Positions 52,616 to 60,434 of a DNA stretch of 60,434 nt are shown here, one piece after another; positions within the stretch are counted from its first letter, which is position 1, and every line of letters starts with the position of its first letter. This stretch comes from Elusimicrobiota bacterium (lineage in GTDB: Bacteria > Elusimicrobiota > Elusimicrobia > UBA1565 > UBA9628): contig JACRDQ010000017.1 of assembly GCA_016218545.1 (NCBI GenBank), positions 1 through 60,434 of the forward strand, in the 5' to 3' direction. The notes beneath the pieces are model-generated. The model had not been told where the DNA came from and did no database searches. It worked only from the letters and a program-made list of their open reading frames with translations. The position numbers were made by a program, and so were the translations under genes.

Positions 52616-52899
52616 CAGAGCACCTTCCTCACCTTGAAATAGGGACCTTCCCGCTCCGGGGCGTTGGCCAGGAGCTCCTCCCGGCCCTGGAAGGCCTCGG
52701 GCTCGTCCTCCCGGAGGACGCTGGAGAGGCCCGGAGCCCCGGCCCCGGGCTCGACCGCGGCCGCGCCCAGGCCTGCCAGGTCCGCCATGTGATCGAGGAC
52801 CGCGCCGAGCTGGGACTGATAGAGGGGGGCTTCTTCTTCGGTCAGCCGAAGGCGGGCCAGGCCGGCGATCTTGGAGACGACCTCAGGGGAGATCTTCAT
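52615..52899 (-). CDS. gatC: Aspartyl/glutamyl-tRNA amidotransferase subunit C
   Basis: Small linker subunit of GatCAB, 94 residues. It begins MKISPEVVSKIAGLARLRLTEEEAPLYQSQLGAVLDHMADLAGL and ends REGPYFKVRKVL, both typical. It lies directly after the pcrA stop with no gap. Confidence 0.95.
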   Translation of the reverse strand: MKISPEVVSKIAGLARLRLTEEEAPLYQSQLGAVLDHMADLAGLGAAAVEPGAGAPGLSSVLREDEPEAFQGREELLANAPEREGPYFKVRKVL

Positions 52900-55074
52900 T
52901 CATGCCGGCTCCAGGGGGGCATAGCGCACCAGGAGCTTGGTGGTCCTGCCGTCGTCAAAACGAACCGTCACCCGGGCGTCCTTGCCGGACCCCGAGGACT
53001 CCGTCACCTTGCCCAGGCCGAACGACGGGTGGCGGACCCGCATGCCGACCCGCATCGAGGCCAGGGAGCGCACGGGGGCCGCGTCCGGCGAACGCGGAGC
53101 CGCCGGGCGCGCGGGCTGGGCCGGCGCTCCCTGCGTCAGCTGGGCCTCGAAGATGAAGCGGGAAGGGAGGTTGGCGAAGACGTGCCCGAAGAGCCTCCTG
53201 GTCCCGGCGTGGGTCAGGAAGAGCTTCTCGCGCGCCCTGGTCATGCCCACGTAGCAGAGCCTGCGCTCCTCCTCGAGGTCCGCGGGCGTCGCGTTGGAGC
53301 CGATGGGGAAGAGCCCTTCCTCGAGGCCCGTGAGGAAGACCACCGGGAACTCCAGGCCCTTGGCCAGGTGCACGGTCATGAGGGTGACGGCCGGCACGGT
53401 CTCGTCGTAGGAGTCGGCGCCGCTCTGCAGGGCGACCTCCTCCATGTAGCGGCTCAAGTCCGCGGTCTCGCCCGCGGCCGAGAGCCTGAGCTCGTAGTCC
53501 TTGGCCGCGTTGACGAGCTCGGCGATGTTCTCCAGCCTGCCCGCGGCCTCGGGGTCGGTCTTGGTCTCGGCTTCGAGCCACTCGCGGACGCCGGCGGACT
53601 CGATGAGGGTCTCCAGGGCGATGGACGGCGGCCGGGACACGAGGTCCGCGCGCAGATGGTCCATGAGCTCGACGAAGCGCTGGATGGCGCGCCTGGAAGC
53701 CGGGGCCACGGAGGCGAGGCCCGGCGCCACCTTGAGGGCCTCCCAGAGCGACATCCCGGACTCCCGCGCGTCGTGCGCGAGACGATCGAGGCTCGTCTTG
53801 CCGATGCCGCGCGGCGGCACGTTGACGATCCTCGCCAGGGCCGCGCTGTCGTCCGGGTTGACCAGGGAGCGGCCGTAGGCCAGGAGGTCCTTGACCTCCC
53901 GGCGCTCGTAGAACCGCATGGCGCCCACGATGCGGTAGGGGATCCTCGCGGCCCGCAGGGATTCCTCGAAGGCGCGGCTCTGGGCGTTGGTCCGGTAGAA
54001 GACCGCGATGCCCCGCAAGTCCCGGCCGGCCTCGGCCAGCTCCGCCGCGCGCCGGACGACCCAGCGCGCCTCGTCGACCTCGTTGGGAAGCTCCACCGTC
54101 TCGATGGGGTCGCCCGCGGTCTTCTGGGTCCAGAGGGTCTTGGGCTTGCGGTTGCGGTTGTACTTGATGACCGAGACCGCGGCCTCGAGGATGCGCGGGG
54201 TGGAGCGGTAGTTCTGCTCCAGGGTCACCACGCGGGTGTCCGGGAAATCCCGCTCGAACTCGAGGATGTTGCGGACGTTGGCGCCCCGCCAGGAATAGAT
54301 GCCCTGGTCGTCGTCGCCCACCACGCAGAGGTTCCGGTGCAGACCCGCGAGCGTCCTGGTGAGCACGTACTGGGTGTGGTTGGTGTCCTGGAACTCGTCG
54401 ACGAGCAGGTGCAGGAAGGCCTTCTGGTAGTAGTCGCGCACGTCCTCATGGTTGCGCAGCAGGTCGCAGGCCTTGAGCAGGAGGTCTCCGAAGTCGAGCG
54501 AGCCCGCGGCGTCGAGGAGCCGCTGGTAGACCGCGTAGATGCGCGCCGCGGTCTGCCTGGCCGGGTCCGGCGAGGTCATGGCGTGGATCTCGTAGGAGCC
54601 GGCGTCGAGGAGGTCGTCCTTGGCGCGGGAGATGATGTGCATGTACATCCCGGCCTTGTTCTTCTCCTTCTCCAGGCCCAGGGACTTCATGGCCTCCACG
54701 ACCGTGCGCTTCTGGTCGTCCTCGTCATAGATGGTGAAGGCGCGGGGCAGGCCGAGCTTGTCGTGGTGGCGCCGGAGCAGGCGGCAGCAGAAGGAGTGGA
54801 AGGTGTGGACCCAGACCAGGGAGCCCGCCCCGGGACAGAGGTCCGAGATCCTCTTCTTCATCTCCCCGGCCGCCTTGTTGGTGAAGGTGACGGCCAGGAT
54901 GCGGTCCGGCGGAGCCCCACGCTCGATGAGGCGCGCCACCCTGTAGGTGATGACGCGGGTCTTGCCGGTCCCGGCCCCGGCCAGCACGAGGAGCGGCGTC
55001 CCTTCGTGGAGGACCGCCGCGCGCTGTGGTTCGTTGAGGTCGTCTAGGTTCAGAGCCACGGGTGGAACGCCCAT
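52900..55074 (-). CDS. pcrA: ATP-dependent DNA helicase PcrA/UvrD
   Basis: Superfamily 1A 3'-5' helicase for repair and removal of RecA or RNA polymerase. It has 724 residues. NEPQRAAV, Walker A AGAGTGKT, TFTNKAAGEM, VDEFQD, DDDQGIYSWRGA, LEQNYRST, TVHLAKGLEFPVVF and YVGMTRAREKL are all present. A C-terminal Tudor-like domain (VGMRVRHPSFGLGKVTESSGSG...VRFDDG) matches PcrA. The ATG at 55074 directly abuts a -10-like TAGAAT; the in-frame GTG at 55059 is an alternative start. Confidence 0.95.
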   Translation of the reverse strand: MGVPPVALNLDDLNEPQRAAVLHEGTPLLVLAGAGTGKTRVITYRVARLIERGAPPDRILAVTFTNKAAGEMKKRISDLCPGAGSLVWVHTFHSFCCRLLRRHHDKLGLPRAFTIYDEDDQKRTVVEAMKSLGLEKEKNKAGMYMHIISRAKDDLLDAGSYEIHAMTSPDPARQTAARIYAVYQRLLDAAGSLDFGDLLLKACDLLRNHEDVRDYYQKAFLHLLVDEFQDTNHTQYVLTRTLAGLHRNLCVVGDDDQGIYSWRGANVRNILEFERDFPDTRVVTLEQNYRSTPRILEAAVSVIKYNRNRKPKTLWTQKTAGDPIETVELPNEVDEARWVVRRAAELAEAGRDLRGIAVFYRTNAQSRAFEESLRAARIPYRIVGAMRFYERREVKDLLAYGRSLVNPDDSAALARIVNVPPRGIGKTSLDRLAHDARESGMSLWEALKVAPGLASVAPASRRAIQRFVELMDHLRADLVSRPPSIALETLIESAGVREWLEAETKTDPEAAGRLENIAELVNAAKDYELRLSAAGETADLSRYMEEVALQSGADSYDETVPAVTLMTVHLAKGLEFPVVFLTGLEEGLFPIGSNATPADLEEERRLCYVGMTRAREKLFLTHAGTRRLFGHVFANLPSRFIFEAQLTQGAPAQPARPAAPRSPDAAPVRSLASMRVGMRVRHPSFGLGKVTESSGSGKDARVTVRFDDGRTTKLLVRYAPLEPA

Positions 55075-55117
55075 ATTCTACCAATTTAGGCGCAGCCAGC
55101 GGAGCCGGGGACCGGAC

Positions 55118-56281
55118 TCAGCGCCGCCTGCGGAGCTGCCTGGCCGCCGAGCGGAGGAGCTTGGGCTGGGCCAGGAGGTCGAGGCCCGTGAGGGCCAGGG
55201 CACGCACCGCGGTCATGAGGGACCGGTGCGCCAGGGGAGTGAGCGAGAGCCGGGCGAACTCCCGGGTGTGCAGGTCCGAACCCTTGGGCGCGGTCGCGGC
55301 GTAGACGTAGAGGCTGGGCACGAGGCGGCTGACCGTGCCGAAGTCCGAGGACCCGGGCACCTCGTCGGCCCCGGCCAGCTCGCGGACCCCGAGGGACCTC
55401 AGGTGCTCCTCGAACAGGGAGGCCAAGCCCGGGTTGTTGACGATCTCGTCCACGGGCCGCTCGAACTCGCGGACCCCGAGGCTGCAACCGGTGGCCAGGG
55501 CCGCGGCCCTGGCGCAGGCCCGCACCTTGCGCGTGACCTCGTCGAGCCTGGCCCTGCCCGAGGAGCGCACGTAGAACCGCGCCTCGGTGTGGTCCGGGAT
55601 GACGTTGGGCGCCAGGCCGCCCTTGGTGATGATGCCGTGGACGCGCGCGTCGCCGCGGAGCTGCTGGCGCAGGGCGCCGATGCCGTTGAAGAACAGGACC
55701 ATGGCGTCGAGGGCGTTGATGCCCTCGAAGGGGGTGCCTGAGGCGTGCGAGGAGCGGCCGCGGAACTCGAACTCCAGGGCGTCGAGGGCCAGGCCCGCGG
55801 TGTTGACCGACCAGTGGCCCTCGGGATGGATCATGACCACGGCGTCGACCCCGTCGAAGAGCCCGGCCCGGACCATGTCCACCTTAGCACTCCCGTTCTC
55901 CTCGGCCGGGGTGCCGAAGAGCGTGACGGAACCCCCGAGCTCGTCGACGAACGGGGCCAGGGCCAGGGCGGCGCCGAAGCCCGAGGCGGCGATGAGGTTG
56001 TGCCCGCACCCGTGCCCGATCTCGGGCAAAGAGTCGTACTCCGCGATGAAGCCCAGGCGCGGCCCCCCCCGCCCCTTGGCCGCCACGAACGCGGTGGGGA
56101 GCTTCTTGAGGGGCCGCACCACCTTGAAGCCCGCCGCAGCCAGCTTCGAGACCAGGAAGCGGGAGCACGCGCGCTCCTTAAAGCCCTCCTCCGGGTGACG
56201 GTGCACGAACCGGCTCACCTCGAGGATCCTTTTCTCGAGCGCCCCGACCCTTCCCAACAGCCTTTCTCTGAGCTCCTTCAT
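55118..56281 (-). CDS. M20-family amidohydrolase (M20D, AbgB/N-acyl-amino-acid hydrolase type)
   Basis: A 387-residue metal-dependent hydrolase. VHRHPEEGFKE, EYDSLPEIGHGCGHNL with metal ligands, PAEENGSAKVDM (catalytic Glu) and MIHPEGHWSVNTAGLALDALEFEFRGRSSHASGTPFEGINALDA are characteristic of the M20D group, which cleaves N-acyl amino acids or aminobenzoyl-glutamate. Substrate unknown. The ATG lies 6 bases from a TAGAAT (-10-like), but the upstream gene's stop is only 9 bases away, so both read-through and a private leaderless promoter are possible. Confidence 0.88.
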   Translation of the reverse strand: MKELRERLLGRVGALEKRILEVSRFVHRHPEEGFKERACSRFLVSKLAAAGFKVVRPLKKLPTAFVAAKGRGGPRLGFIAEYDSLPEIGHGCGHNLIAASGFGAALALAPFVDELGGSVTLFGTPAEENGSAKVDMVRAGLFDGVDAVVMIHPEGHWSVNTAGLALDALEFEFRGRSSHASGTPFEGINALDAMVLFFNGIGALRQQLRGDARVHGIITKGGLAPNVIPDHTEARFYVRSSGRARLDEVTRKVRACARAAALATGCSLGVREFERPVDEIVNNPGLASLFEEHLRSLGVRELAGADEVPGSSDFGTVSRLVPSLYVYAATAPKGSDLHTREFARLSLTPLAHRSLMTAVRALALTGLDLLAQPKLLRSAARQLRRRR

Positions 56282-56287
56282 CTTCCC

Positions 56288-56293
56288 ATTCTA
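56288..56293 (-). promoter_or_regulatory. -10-like box (TAGAAT) of the M20 hydrolase gene
   Basis: TAGAAT lies 6 bases before the ATG at 56281 and shares bases with the stop codon of the upstream gene. A matching TTGGTAGAAT string occurs just before pcrA at 55075-55084. Confidence 0.35.
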
Positions 56294-58996
56294 CCAATTG
56301 GCCGGCGGACTCGAGCGCCGGGCCCGGAGAGCCTTGCGTTCCGTCTCCATGGCGCCCCGCAGCCCCTCCCACTCCCGAGGGCTCGGCCGCAAGAGCACGC
56401 GGTCGTAGAGCGTCAAGGCCTCTGCCTCGCGCTTCTCCAGGACCAGGATCGACCCATAGGACCAGGCGGCAGGCAGGAACCAGGGATCGAGCTCCAACGC
56501 CCGGCGCAGTTGACTGACCGCCTCTGTCTTGGCTCCCCCAAGATAGGAGCAGACAGCCAGGTCGCTGTGCAGCTTCGGCTCCAAGGGATGGGCCCGGATG
56601 AGCTCAGCCAGGACCCGGCCGCACTGTCCATACTCCCGGAGAGCTTGATAGACCAGGGCGACGCGATGCCGGTCCTCCTTGGTGAGACGCCCTGGCCTCT
56701 TCCTGGAGAGGCCTTCGAAGAGGGCCAGAGCCTTGCGATGCTCGCCCAATGAGGAATAGACAAAGGCTGCCATAGCCTCCTCTTCCCCGGAGAGCCCAAG
56801 ACTGAGGGCTTTCTCCAAGCAGGAGAGGCCTTGTTCCCGCCTCCCCTCGGAGGCTGCGGCCAAGGCATGCTCGAGCCAAAGCCCTGCTGAAGCTGGATAG
56901 CGCTTCACCAGGGATCCGGCCAGATCCAAGGCAGCCTTGCTCTGGCCGAGCTTCCGGAACACGGAGACCGCGCGCCTGCCAGCCTCCTCGTCCGGTCCGA
57001 GGTCCAAAGCGCGGGCCAGGGCTCGTCCTGCGAGGTCCGGCTTCCCGGACCCCGCAGCAGCCTCGGCATACTCGACCCAGGCCAGCGCGGAGCCCGGAAC
57101 CTTGGAGGCAGCGGCCTCGTAGAGAGCCAGGCTGCGCTTGGTCTCCCGCAGGACCTGCCAGGCTCTGGCCATGCGGCTCCTGTCCTCCGGCTCTCCGCAG
57201 AGCTGTTCGGCCCTGGAGAGCAGGGGTTCGGCCCGTTTCTTCGAGCCAGCCTCCACCGCGGCCTCGGCGGCAGCGAGCAGGAAGCCGCAGTCCTCGGGCC
57301 TGACTCCTGCGAGGAGCTCGAGCAGGCCCAGCCTCTCGGACGCAGGCAGGCCGGCCATGTTCGCGGAGATCCTGTTGAGGAGCGCGGGGATCCTGGCTGA
57401 TAGCCTGGCCCTCACCTCCAGCGGGATGGTCTTGCCTGGGAGCGTGGGCATGACCGCGTCGCGCTCCTGGATGGACACGGCCTCAGCCAGGAGGGCCTGC
57501 GCCTTGGACTTGAGACCTGCCTTGAGCGCTGCGTGGCTGTTGAAGAGCCGCCGGTCGAGCCTCTCGTCCAGGCCAGAGTCCGGGCCGTGGAGCGCGATCT
57601 CGGAGAGCGGACCCCGGTCTCCGCTGAGAGCCTTGAGCCAGGCTCTCTTCAAGGCCCAATGGCTCTGCCCGGGACGCAGTTCCGACGCTCTGGCGAAATC
57701 CGATGAAGCCCCGGCGAGGTCTCCTCTCCTGAGCCTGGCCTCTCCCCTCTGCAGCCGGAGCCACGAGTCCTCATGGCCTGCTTCGAGCGCTGTCGAGAGA
57801 GCTCCCTCCAACGATGTCCCTGAGCTGCGGCCCGGATAACGCGCCAAAAGCGTTTCCAGCCATAGGAGCGCCGGCCCGGTCAAAGCTAGGACCAGCAGGC
57901 TGGGCGCGGCCCAGAGCAGGACCCTGCGCCGGGGCTCCTCCTTGGCTGCGAGGCTGGCTCCAGCCCCTGCCAGGCATGCGAGCACGGGCCACCAAGGCCG
58001 GAGATAGTCGTCCTTGATGGCCATGGCCGCGTGCACGGCCAAGAGATAGCAGGCGAGGAGGCAGGTCTCCCAAGCCCCTGGCCTGGAACGACCGAGCCAG
58101 AACCCTGCCATCGCCAGCAGCAGGAGCCACGGGTACCTGCCCGCGACATGCCGCAGCCTGGCGGCCACGGCTTTGGCGGTCCGTAGAGGATGGCCCGCTG
58201 TCTCGGAGACAGCCCAAGCCCAGACTCCTTTTGAAGCAGCTTCAGGAGGCACGAGCTTGCGCCAATCTCCCTCCAGACAGAAGGGCATGCCGAGGCTCCC
58301 CACCACGAGGTTCGACTCAGCCTGACCCAATTCAACGGCCACGAACCCATGACCTGCCAGGCTCTGGACCCGCAGCCAGGGCAGGAGCGCCAGGTACGGG
58401 ACAAGTCCCAGAGCCGCGGCCGCGCCCAGGCAGCGCAGCCGCTGCCTGCCCTTCTTGGTCAGGGCCTCGACCGCGAGGCTGCTGCCGAGCAGCAGAGGGA
58501 ACAAGGACATGGCTGAGCGGTAGAGGAGGCAGGAAGCCAGGACCACGCCCAGGCCGACCATCGGCCACGGACCAGGGACGCGGCGCCGCAAGACCATGAG
58601 GCCTGCGCACGCCATGATGAGCAGGGTGAAGAGGGTCTGGGGCTGGTCGAACCCCGCCCACTCAGGAGCTGCCGCGCAGACGAGCAGGACCGAGACCGCA
58701 GCTCCCCCTGCTCCGGCCAGGAGTCCGCCCAGGGAGACGGCCAGGAGCGGAACGCAGGCCACGCTCACCGCTCTTGCGAGCACGGACCCCGGTGCGTCCC
58801 CCGGTTCGAAGGCCGCGGCAGCGAGGCTGGAGAGCGGAAGATGCCTGAGCTCGGCCGGGATGGCGTAGAGCAGGGAGCGTCCTTCAGCGGCGTAGGAGGT
58901 GTCGGCCTGGCTGCCGGCGCCGAACGCGCCCCGGTGCCGCCACGCCAGTCCGACCGCGAGCACGATCGCGGCGCCGACGACGAGAGCCCGCTTCAT
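56291..58996 (-). CDS. Large membrane protein with C-terminal TPR repeats
   Basis: A 901-residue protein. The first ~385 residues contain about eight to ten membrane helices and a GT-C-like architecture (loop DTSYAAEGRSLLYAIPAELRHLPLSS after the first helix; YRSAMSLFPLLLG). From ~390 to 900 it is TPR repeats (DSWLRLQRGEARLRRGDLAGASSDFARASELRPG; SDLAVCSYLGGAKTEAVSQLRRALELDP). This layout is shared by protein O-glycosyltransferase-like proteins, but no catalytic motif is certain. It begins just after the tRNA gene with no Shine-Dalgarno. Confidence 0.65.
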   Translation of the reverse strand: MKRALVVGAAIVLAVGLAWRHRGAFGAGSQADTSYAAEGRSLLYAIPAELRHLPLSSLAAAAFEPGDAPGSVLARAVSVACVPLLAVSLGGLLAGAGGAAVSVLLVCAAAPEWAGFDQPQTLFTLLIMACAGLMVLRRRVPGPWPMVGLGVVLASCLLYRSAMSLFPLLLGSSLAVEALTKKGRQRLRCLGAAAALGLVPYLALLPWLRVQSLAGHGFVAVELGQAESNLVVGSLGMPFCLEGDWRKLVPPEAASKGVWAWAVSETAGHPLRTAKAVAARLRHVAGRYPWLLLLAMAGFWLGRSRPGAWETCLLACYLLAVHAAMAIKDDYLRPWWPVLACLAGAGASLAAKEEPRRRVLLWAAPSLLVLALTGPALLWLETLLARYPGRSSGTSLEGALSTALEAGHEDSWLRLQRGEARLRRGDLAGASSDFARASELRPGQSHWALKRAWLKALSGDRGPLSEIALHGPDSGLDERLDRRLFNSHAALKAGLKSKAQALLAEAVSIQERDAVMPTLPGKTIPLEVRARLSARIPALLNRISANMAGLPASERLGLLELLAGVRPEDCGFLLAAAEAAVEAGSKKRAEPLLSRAEQLCGEPEDRSRMARAWQVLRETKRSLALYEAAASKVPGSALAWVEYAEAAAGSGKPDLAGRALARALDLGPDEEAGRRAVSVFRKLGQSKAALDLAGSLVKRYPASAGLWLEHALAAASEGRREQGLSCLEKALSLGLSGEEEAMAAFVYSSLGEHRKALALFEGLSRKRPGRLTKEDRHRVALVYQALREYGQCGRVLAELIRAHPLEPKLHSDLAVCSYLGGAKTEAVSQLRRALELDPWFLPAAWSYGSILVLEKREAEALTLYDRVLLRPSPREWEGLRGAMETERKALRARRSSPPANW

Positions 58997-59012
58997 GCCG
59001 TTAAAAAAAGGA

Positions 59013-59084
59013 TGCGCTCGCCAGGAATCGAACCTGGATACCCGGCTTCGCAGGCCGGTACACTATCCATTGTGTTACGAGCGC
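59013..59084 (-). tRNA. tRNA-Arg, anticodon GCG
   Basis: A full cloverleaf is seen on the minus strand. The acceptor stem GCGCTCG/CGAGCGC is 7/7, the D-stem ACAC/GTGT, and the anticodon stem CCGGC/GCCGG with loop CTGCGAA gives anticodon GCG. The T-arm is CCAGG-TTCGATT-CCTGG and the discriminator base A. CCA is not encoded (TCC follows), and a run of seven T comes next as a likely termination signal. It reads CGC and CGU. Most bacteria use tRNA-Arg(ACG) with inosine for these codons, so GCG is unusual. Confidence 0.93.
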
Positions 59085-59099
59085 GATAATCGGTTCGAG

Positions 59100-59105
59100 A
59101 TTATA
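59100..59105 (-). promoter_or_regulatory. Consensus -10 box (TATAAT) of the tRNA gene
   Basis: TATAAT on the minus strand ends 15 bases upstream of the tRNA 5' end, in the gap after the rRNA methyltransferase gene. The -35 is unclear. Confidence 0.5.
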
Positions 59106-59111
59106 GCTTAT

Positions 59112-60287
59112 TCAACCTCTGCGGCGAAGAAGCACCGCGGTCTCGACGTGCGGAGTATGCGGGAAGAGGTCGAAGGCCTCTGCCTCAGCCACCTCGTACG
59201 CCTGGCCCAGAGCCTTGAGATTGGAGGAGAGCGCCTCGGGATTGCAGGACACATATATAAGGAACGGAGCCGGGTTCGAGAGCACGGCTGAGATGAGCTT
59301 GGGATGGAGCCCGGGCCTTGGGGGGTCTACGATGAGCACGTCGCTCGGCGGGAGCATGGCCAGGACATCCTCGGAGAGACCCTGGATGAAGCGGCTGTTG
59401 GAGACGGCATTGAGCGCGGCGTTCGCCTTGGCGTCCAGGACCCCGAGGGGGTTGGACTCCACGCCGGTGAGCTCCTTGCACAGGTCAGCCGCGGACAGGC
59501 CGATGCCGCCTCCTCCGCAGTAGAGGTCCGTGAGCCGCTCAGGCGCCAGGTCCATGACCCAAAGCCGCACCTTGCCGTAGAGGAGCTCGGCCGCCAGGGT
59601 GTTGGTCTGGAAGAAGGACTGCGGAGAGATCCTGAAGCGCAGGGACCGGCCCGGGCCTGCTGAGGACGGGAAGCGCAGGACCTCGGTGATGAAGCCCGAG
59701 CCTGAGAGGACCTTGCGCGCGTCGCACTCAGCCGTGTCCGCGACCTTGGCATTGACCCCCCAGAGCGCGGTGGTCACCTTGCCGGGCTCGAGAGCCCGCA
59801 GGAAGGAGCCCTCGGGGATCTCTCCGGAGTTGGTCACGAGCATGACCATGCGCTCGGGCGTGTTCTTGGCCTCGCGCAGCACGAGGTGCCTCAAGAAGCC
59901 CTTCTTCCTGACGCTGTTGTAGGGCTCGAGGCGCTCCTTGGCAGCCCAGACCCTGACGCTCGCAAGCAGCGCCGCGGCCTCCTCGGAGGCGAGCAGGCAG
60001 GAGCCGACGTCCACCACCTTGTTCCAGCGCTTGCGGGCCTTGAACCCCAGCCGCAGCCACGGCCCGCCTTCTTCCGGCGGGAACACGTCGCCGAAGGCGA
60101 ACTCCATCTTATTGCGGTAGCGCCACAAGGCAGGAGCCGGCCGCACGGCCGGGGCGAGGGCCAGGCCCGCGCCGGAGAAGGCCGCGGCCACCCTTTCGGC
60201 CTTGGCCTTGAGCTGTTCCTCGTAGGGGATGCCCTGGCTGGTGCAGCCTCCGCATTCCCCGAAATGCGGGCAGATCTCGTCGCTCAT
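59112..60287 (-). CDS. 23S rRNA (uracil-5-)-methyltransferase, RlmD/RumA type
   Basis: A 391-residue SAM-dependent enzyme that makes m5U in rRNA. The iron-sulphur cluster Cys residues are C6, C12 and C15 (CPHFGECGGC) and probably C97. The catalytic core shows SPQSFFQTNTLAAELLY, DLYCGGGGIGLS, VDPPRPGLHP and the nucleophile in YVSCNPEALSSNL. The N-terminal TRAM domain of E. coli RlmD is absent, as in some RlmCD-type homologues, so U747, U1939 or both could be the target. A -10-like TATGAT lies 8 bases before the ATG. Confidence 0.88.
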   Translation of the reverse strand: MSDEICPHFGECGGCTSQGIPYEEQLKAKAERVAAAFSGAGLALAPAVRPAPALWRYRNKMEFAFGDVFPPEEGGPWLRLGFKARKRWNKVVDVGSCLLASEEAAALLASVRVWAAKERLEPYNSVRKKGFLRHLVLREAKNTPERMVMLVTNSGEIPEGSFLRALEPGKVTTALWGVNAKVADTAECDARKVLSGSGFITEVLRFPSSAGPGRSLRFRISPQSFFQTNTLAAELLYGKVRLWVMDLAPERLTDLYCGGGGIGLSAADLCKELTGVESNPLGVLDAKANAALNAVSNSRFIQGLSEDVLAMLPPSDVLIVDPPRPGLHPKLISAVLSNPAPFLIYVSCNPEALSSNLKALGQAYEVAEAEAFDLFPHTPHVETAVLLRRRG

Positions 60288-60295
60288 CGTCGGTC

Positions 60296-60301
60296 ATCAT
60301 A
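60296..60301 (-). promoter_or_regulatory. -10-like box (TATGAT) of the rRNA methyltransferase gene
   Basis: TATGAT on the minus strand lies 8 bases before the ATG at 60287, with no Shine-Dalgarno between. Confidence 0.4.
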
Positions 60302-60322
60302 TCAAACCTGAGGTCCAGCCGC

Positions 60323-60431
60323 TGTGGGTCTGTACCTCGGGGACCCGAGCCGTTTGAAGGCTCGCTCGAGAGGTGGCCCGGCGGCATGGGTTCGCCGGGC
60401 CTCCAAACGCCCCTTGGGTGACAGACCCACA
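60323..60431. repeat. ~109-base nested palindromic element at window end
   Basis: Outer arms TGTGGGTCTGT (60323-60333)/ACAGACCCACA (60421-60431) pair 11/11. Inside are CTCGGG/CCCGAG (60336-60349), GGCCCGGCG/CGCCGGGCC (60375-60383, 60393-60401) and GTTTG/CAAAC (60352-60356, 60404-60408). It would fold as a branched structure. It could be a REP-type or recombination-site-like repeat, or a structured RNA; no gene is seen in it. Confidence 0.6.
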
Positions 60432-60434
60432 AGG

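Noticed and set aside
52789..55047. 752-codon plus-strand frame opposite pcrA
   Set aside because: Antisense to a complete PcrA with all helicase motifs.

Overview
This 60.4 kb window is a high-GC (about two thirds or more G+C by eye), densely packed bacterial chromosome segment. Diderm physiology is indicated by ADP-heptose (LPS core) genes, lipoproteins and secreted TPR proteins. It uses the GatCAB amidotransferase route. The gene set and the style of the secreted Ala/Pro-rich proteins would fit a high-GC Elusimicrobiota-type lineage, but that is an impression and there is no rRNA to confirm it. No rRNA, CRISPR array or transposase gene was found; one tRNA gene is present.

Layout. 1-3650: truncated ftsH and hpt (minus), divergent from a large membrane GT-C-like glycosyltransferase. 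3651-4017: noncoding, with inverted repeats. 4018-7293: tricorn-type protease. 7306-12378 (minus): small secreted HEXXH metallopeptidase, secreted TPR protein, recR, dnaX, DoxX-like protein. 12554-14977: a conspicuously AT-richer single-gene insertion encoding a nuclease-NACHT protein, probably a horizontally acquired anti-phage gene. 15092-27502 (plus): unknown secreted protein, a GH3-HEAT fusion, a GAF/HD-GYP protein, rsmI, a Sua5-phosphatase fusion, glyA, a leader ORF with switchable hairpins, a response regulator, mtnP, cdd, a BCCP-like protein lacking the biotin lysine, accC, gmhA and the hldE cytidylyltransferase. From rsmI onward most genes overlap by 1-4 bases, so this is one long operon.

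27507-30214: DUF4384-like lipoprotein, FecR-domain protein with a strong terminator, small secreted protein. 30234-38148 (minus): SGNH/TPR protein, then a complete carbohydrate ABC importer (binding lipoprotein, two permeases, ATPase) followed by two membrane proteins, one GT-C-like. 38185-47491: Cys-rich secreted TPR protein, serine beta-lactamase-fold protein, secreted unknowns, a 1167-residue NHL/FnIII/transglutaminase/TPR protein and an M23 peptidase. 47639-60287: an MBL-fold hydrolase (plus); then on the minus strand, in transcription order, rlmD-like rRNA methyltransferase, tRNA-Arg(GCG), membrane-TPR protein, M20 hydrolase, pcrA/uvrD, gatC, TPR protein, gatA, gatB. The last 130 bases hold a large palindromic element.

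Most noteworthy: the nuclease-NACHT insertion; the glyA/response-regulator leader with mutually exclusive hairpins; a bipartite element shared by two secreted-protein promoters; many -10 boxes only 6-9 bases before the start codon (leaderless transcription); a BCCP without its lysine; two unusual gene fusions; and an arginine tRNA with anticodon GCG instead of the usual bacterial ACG.
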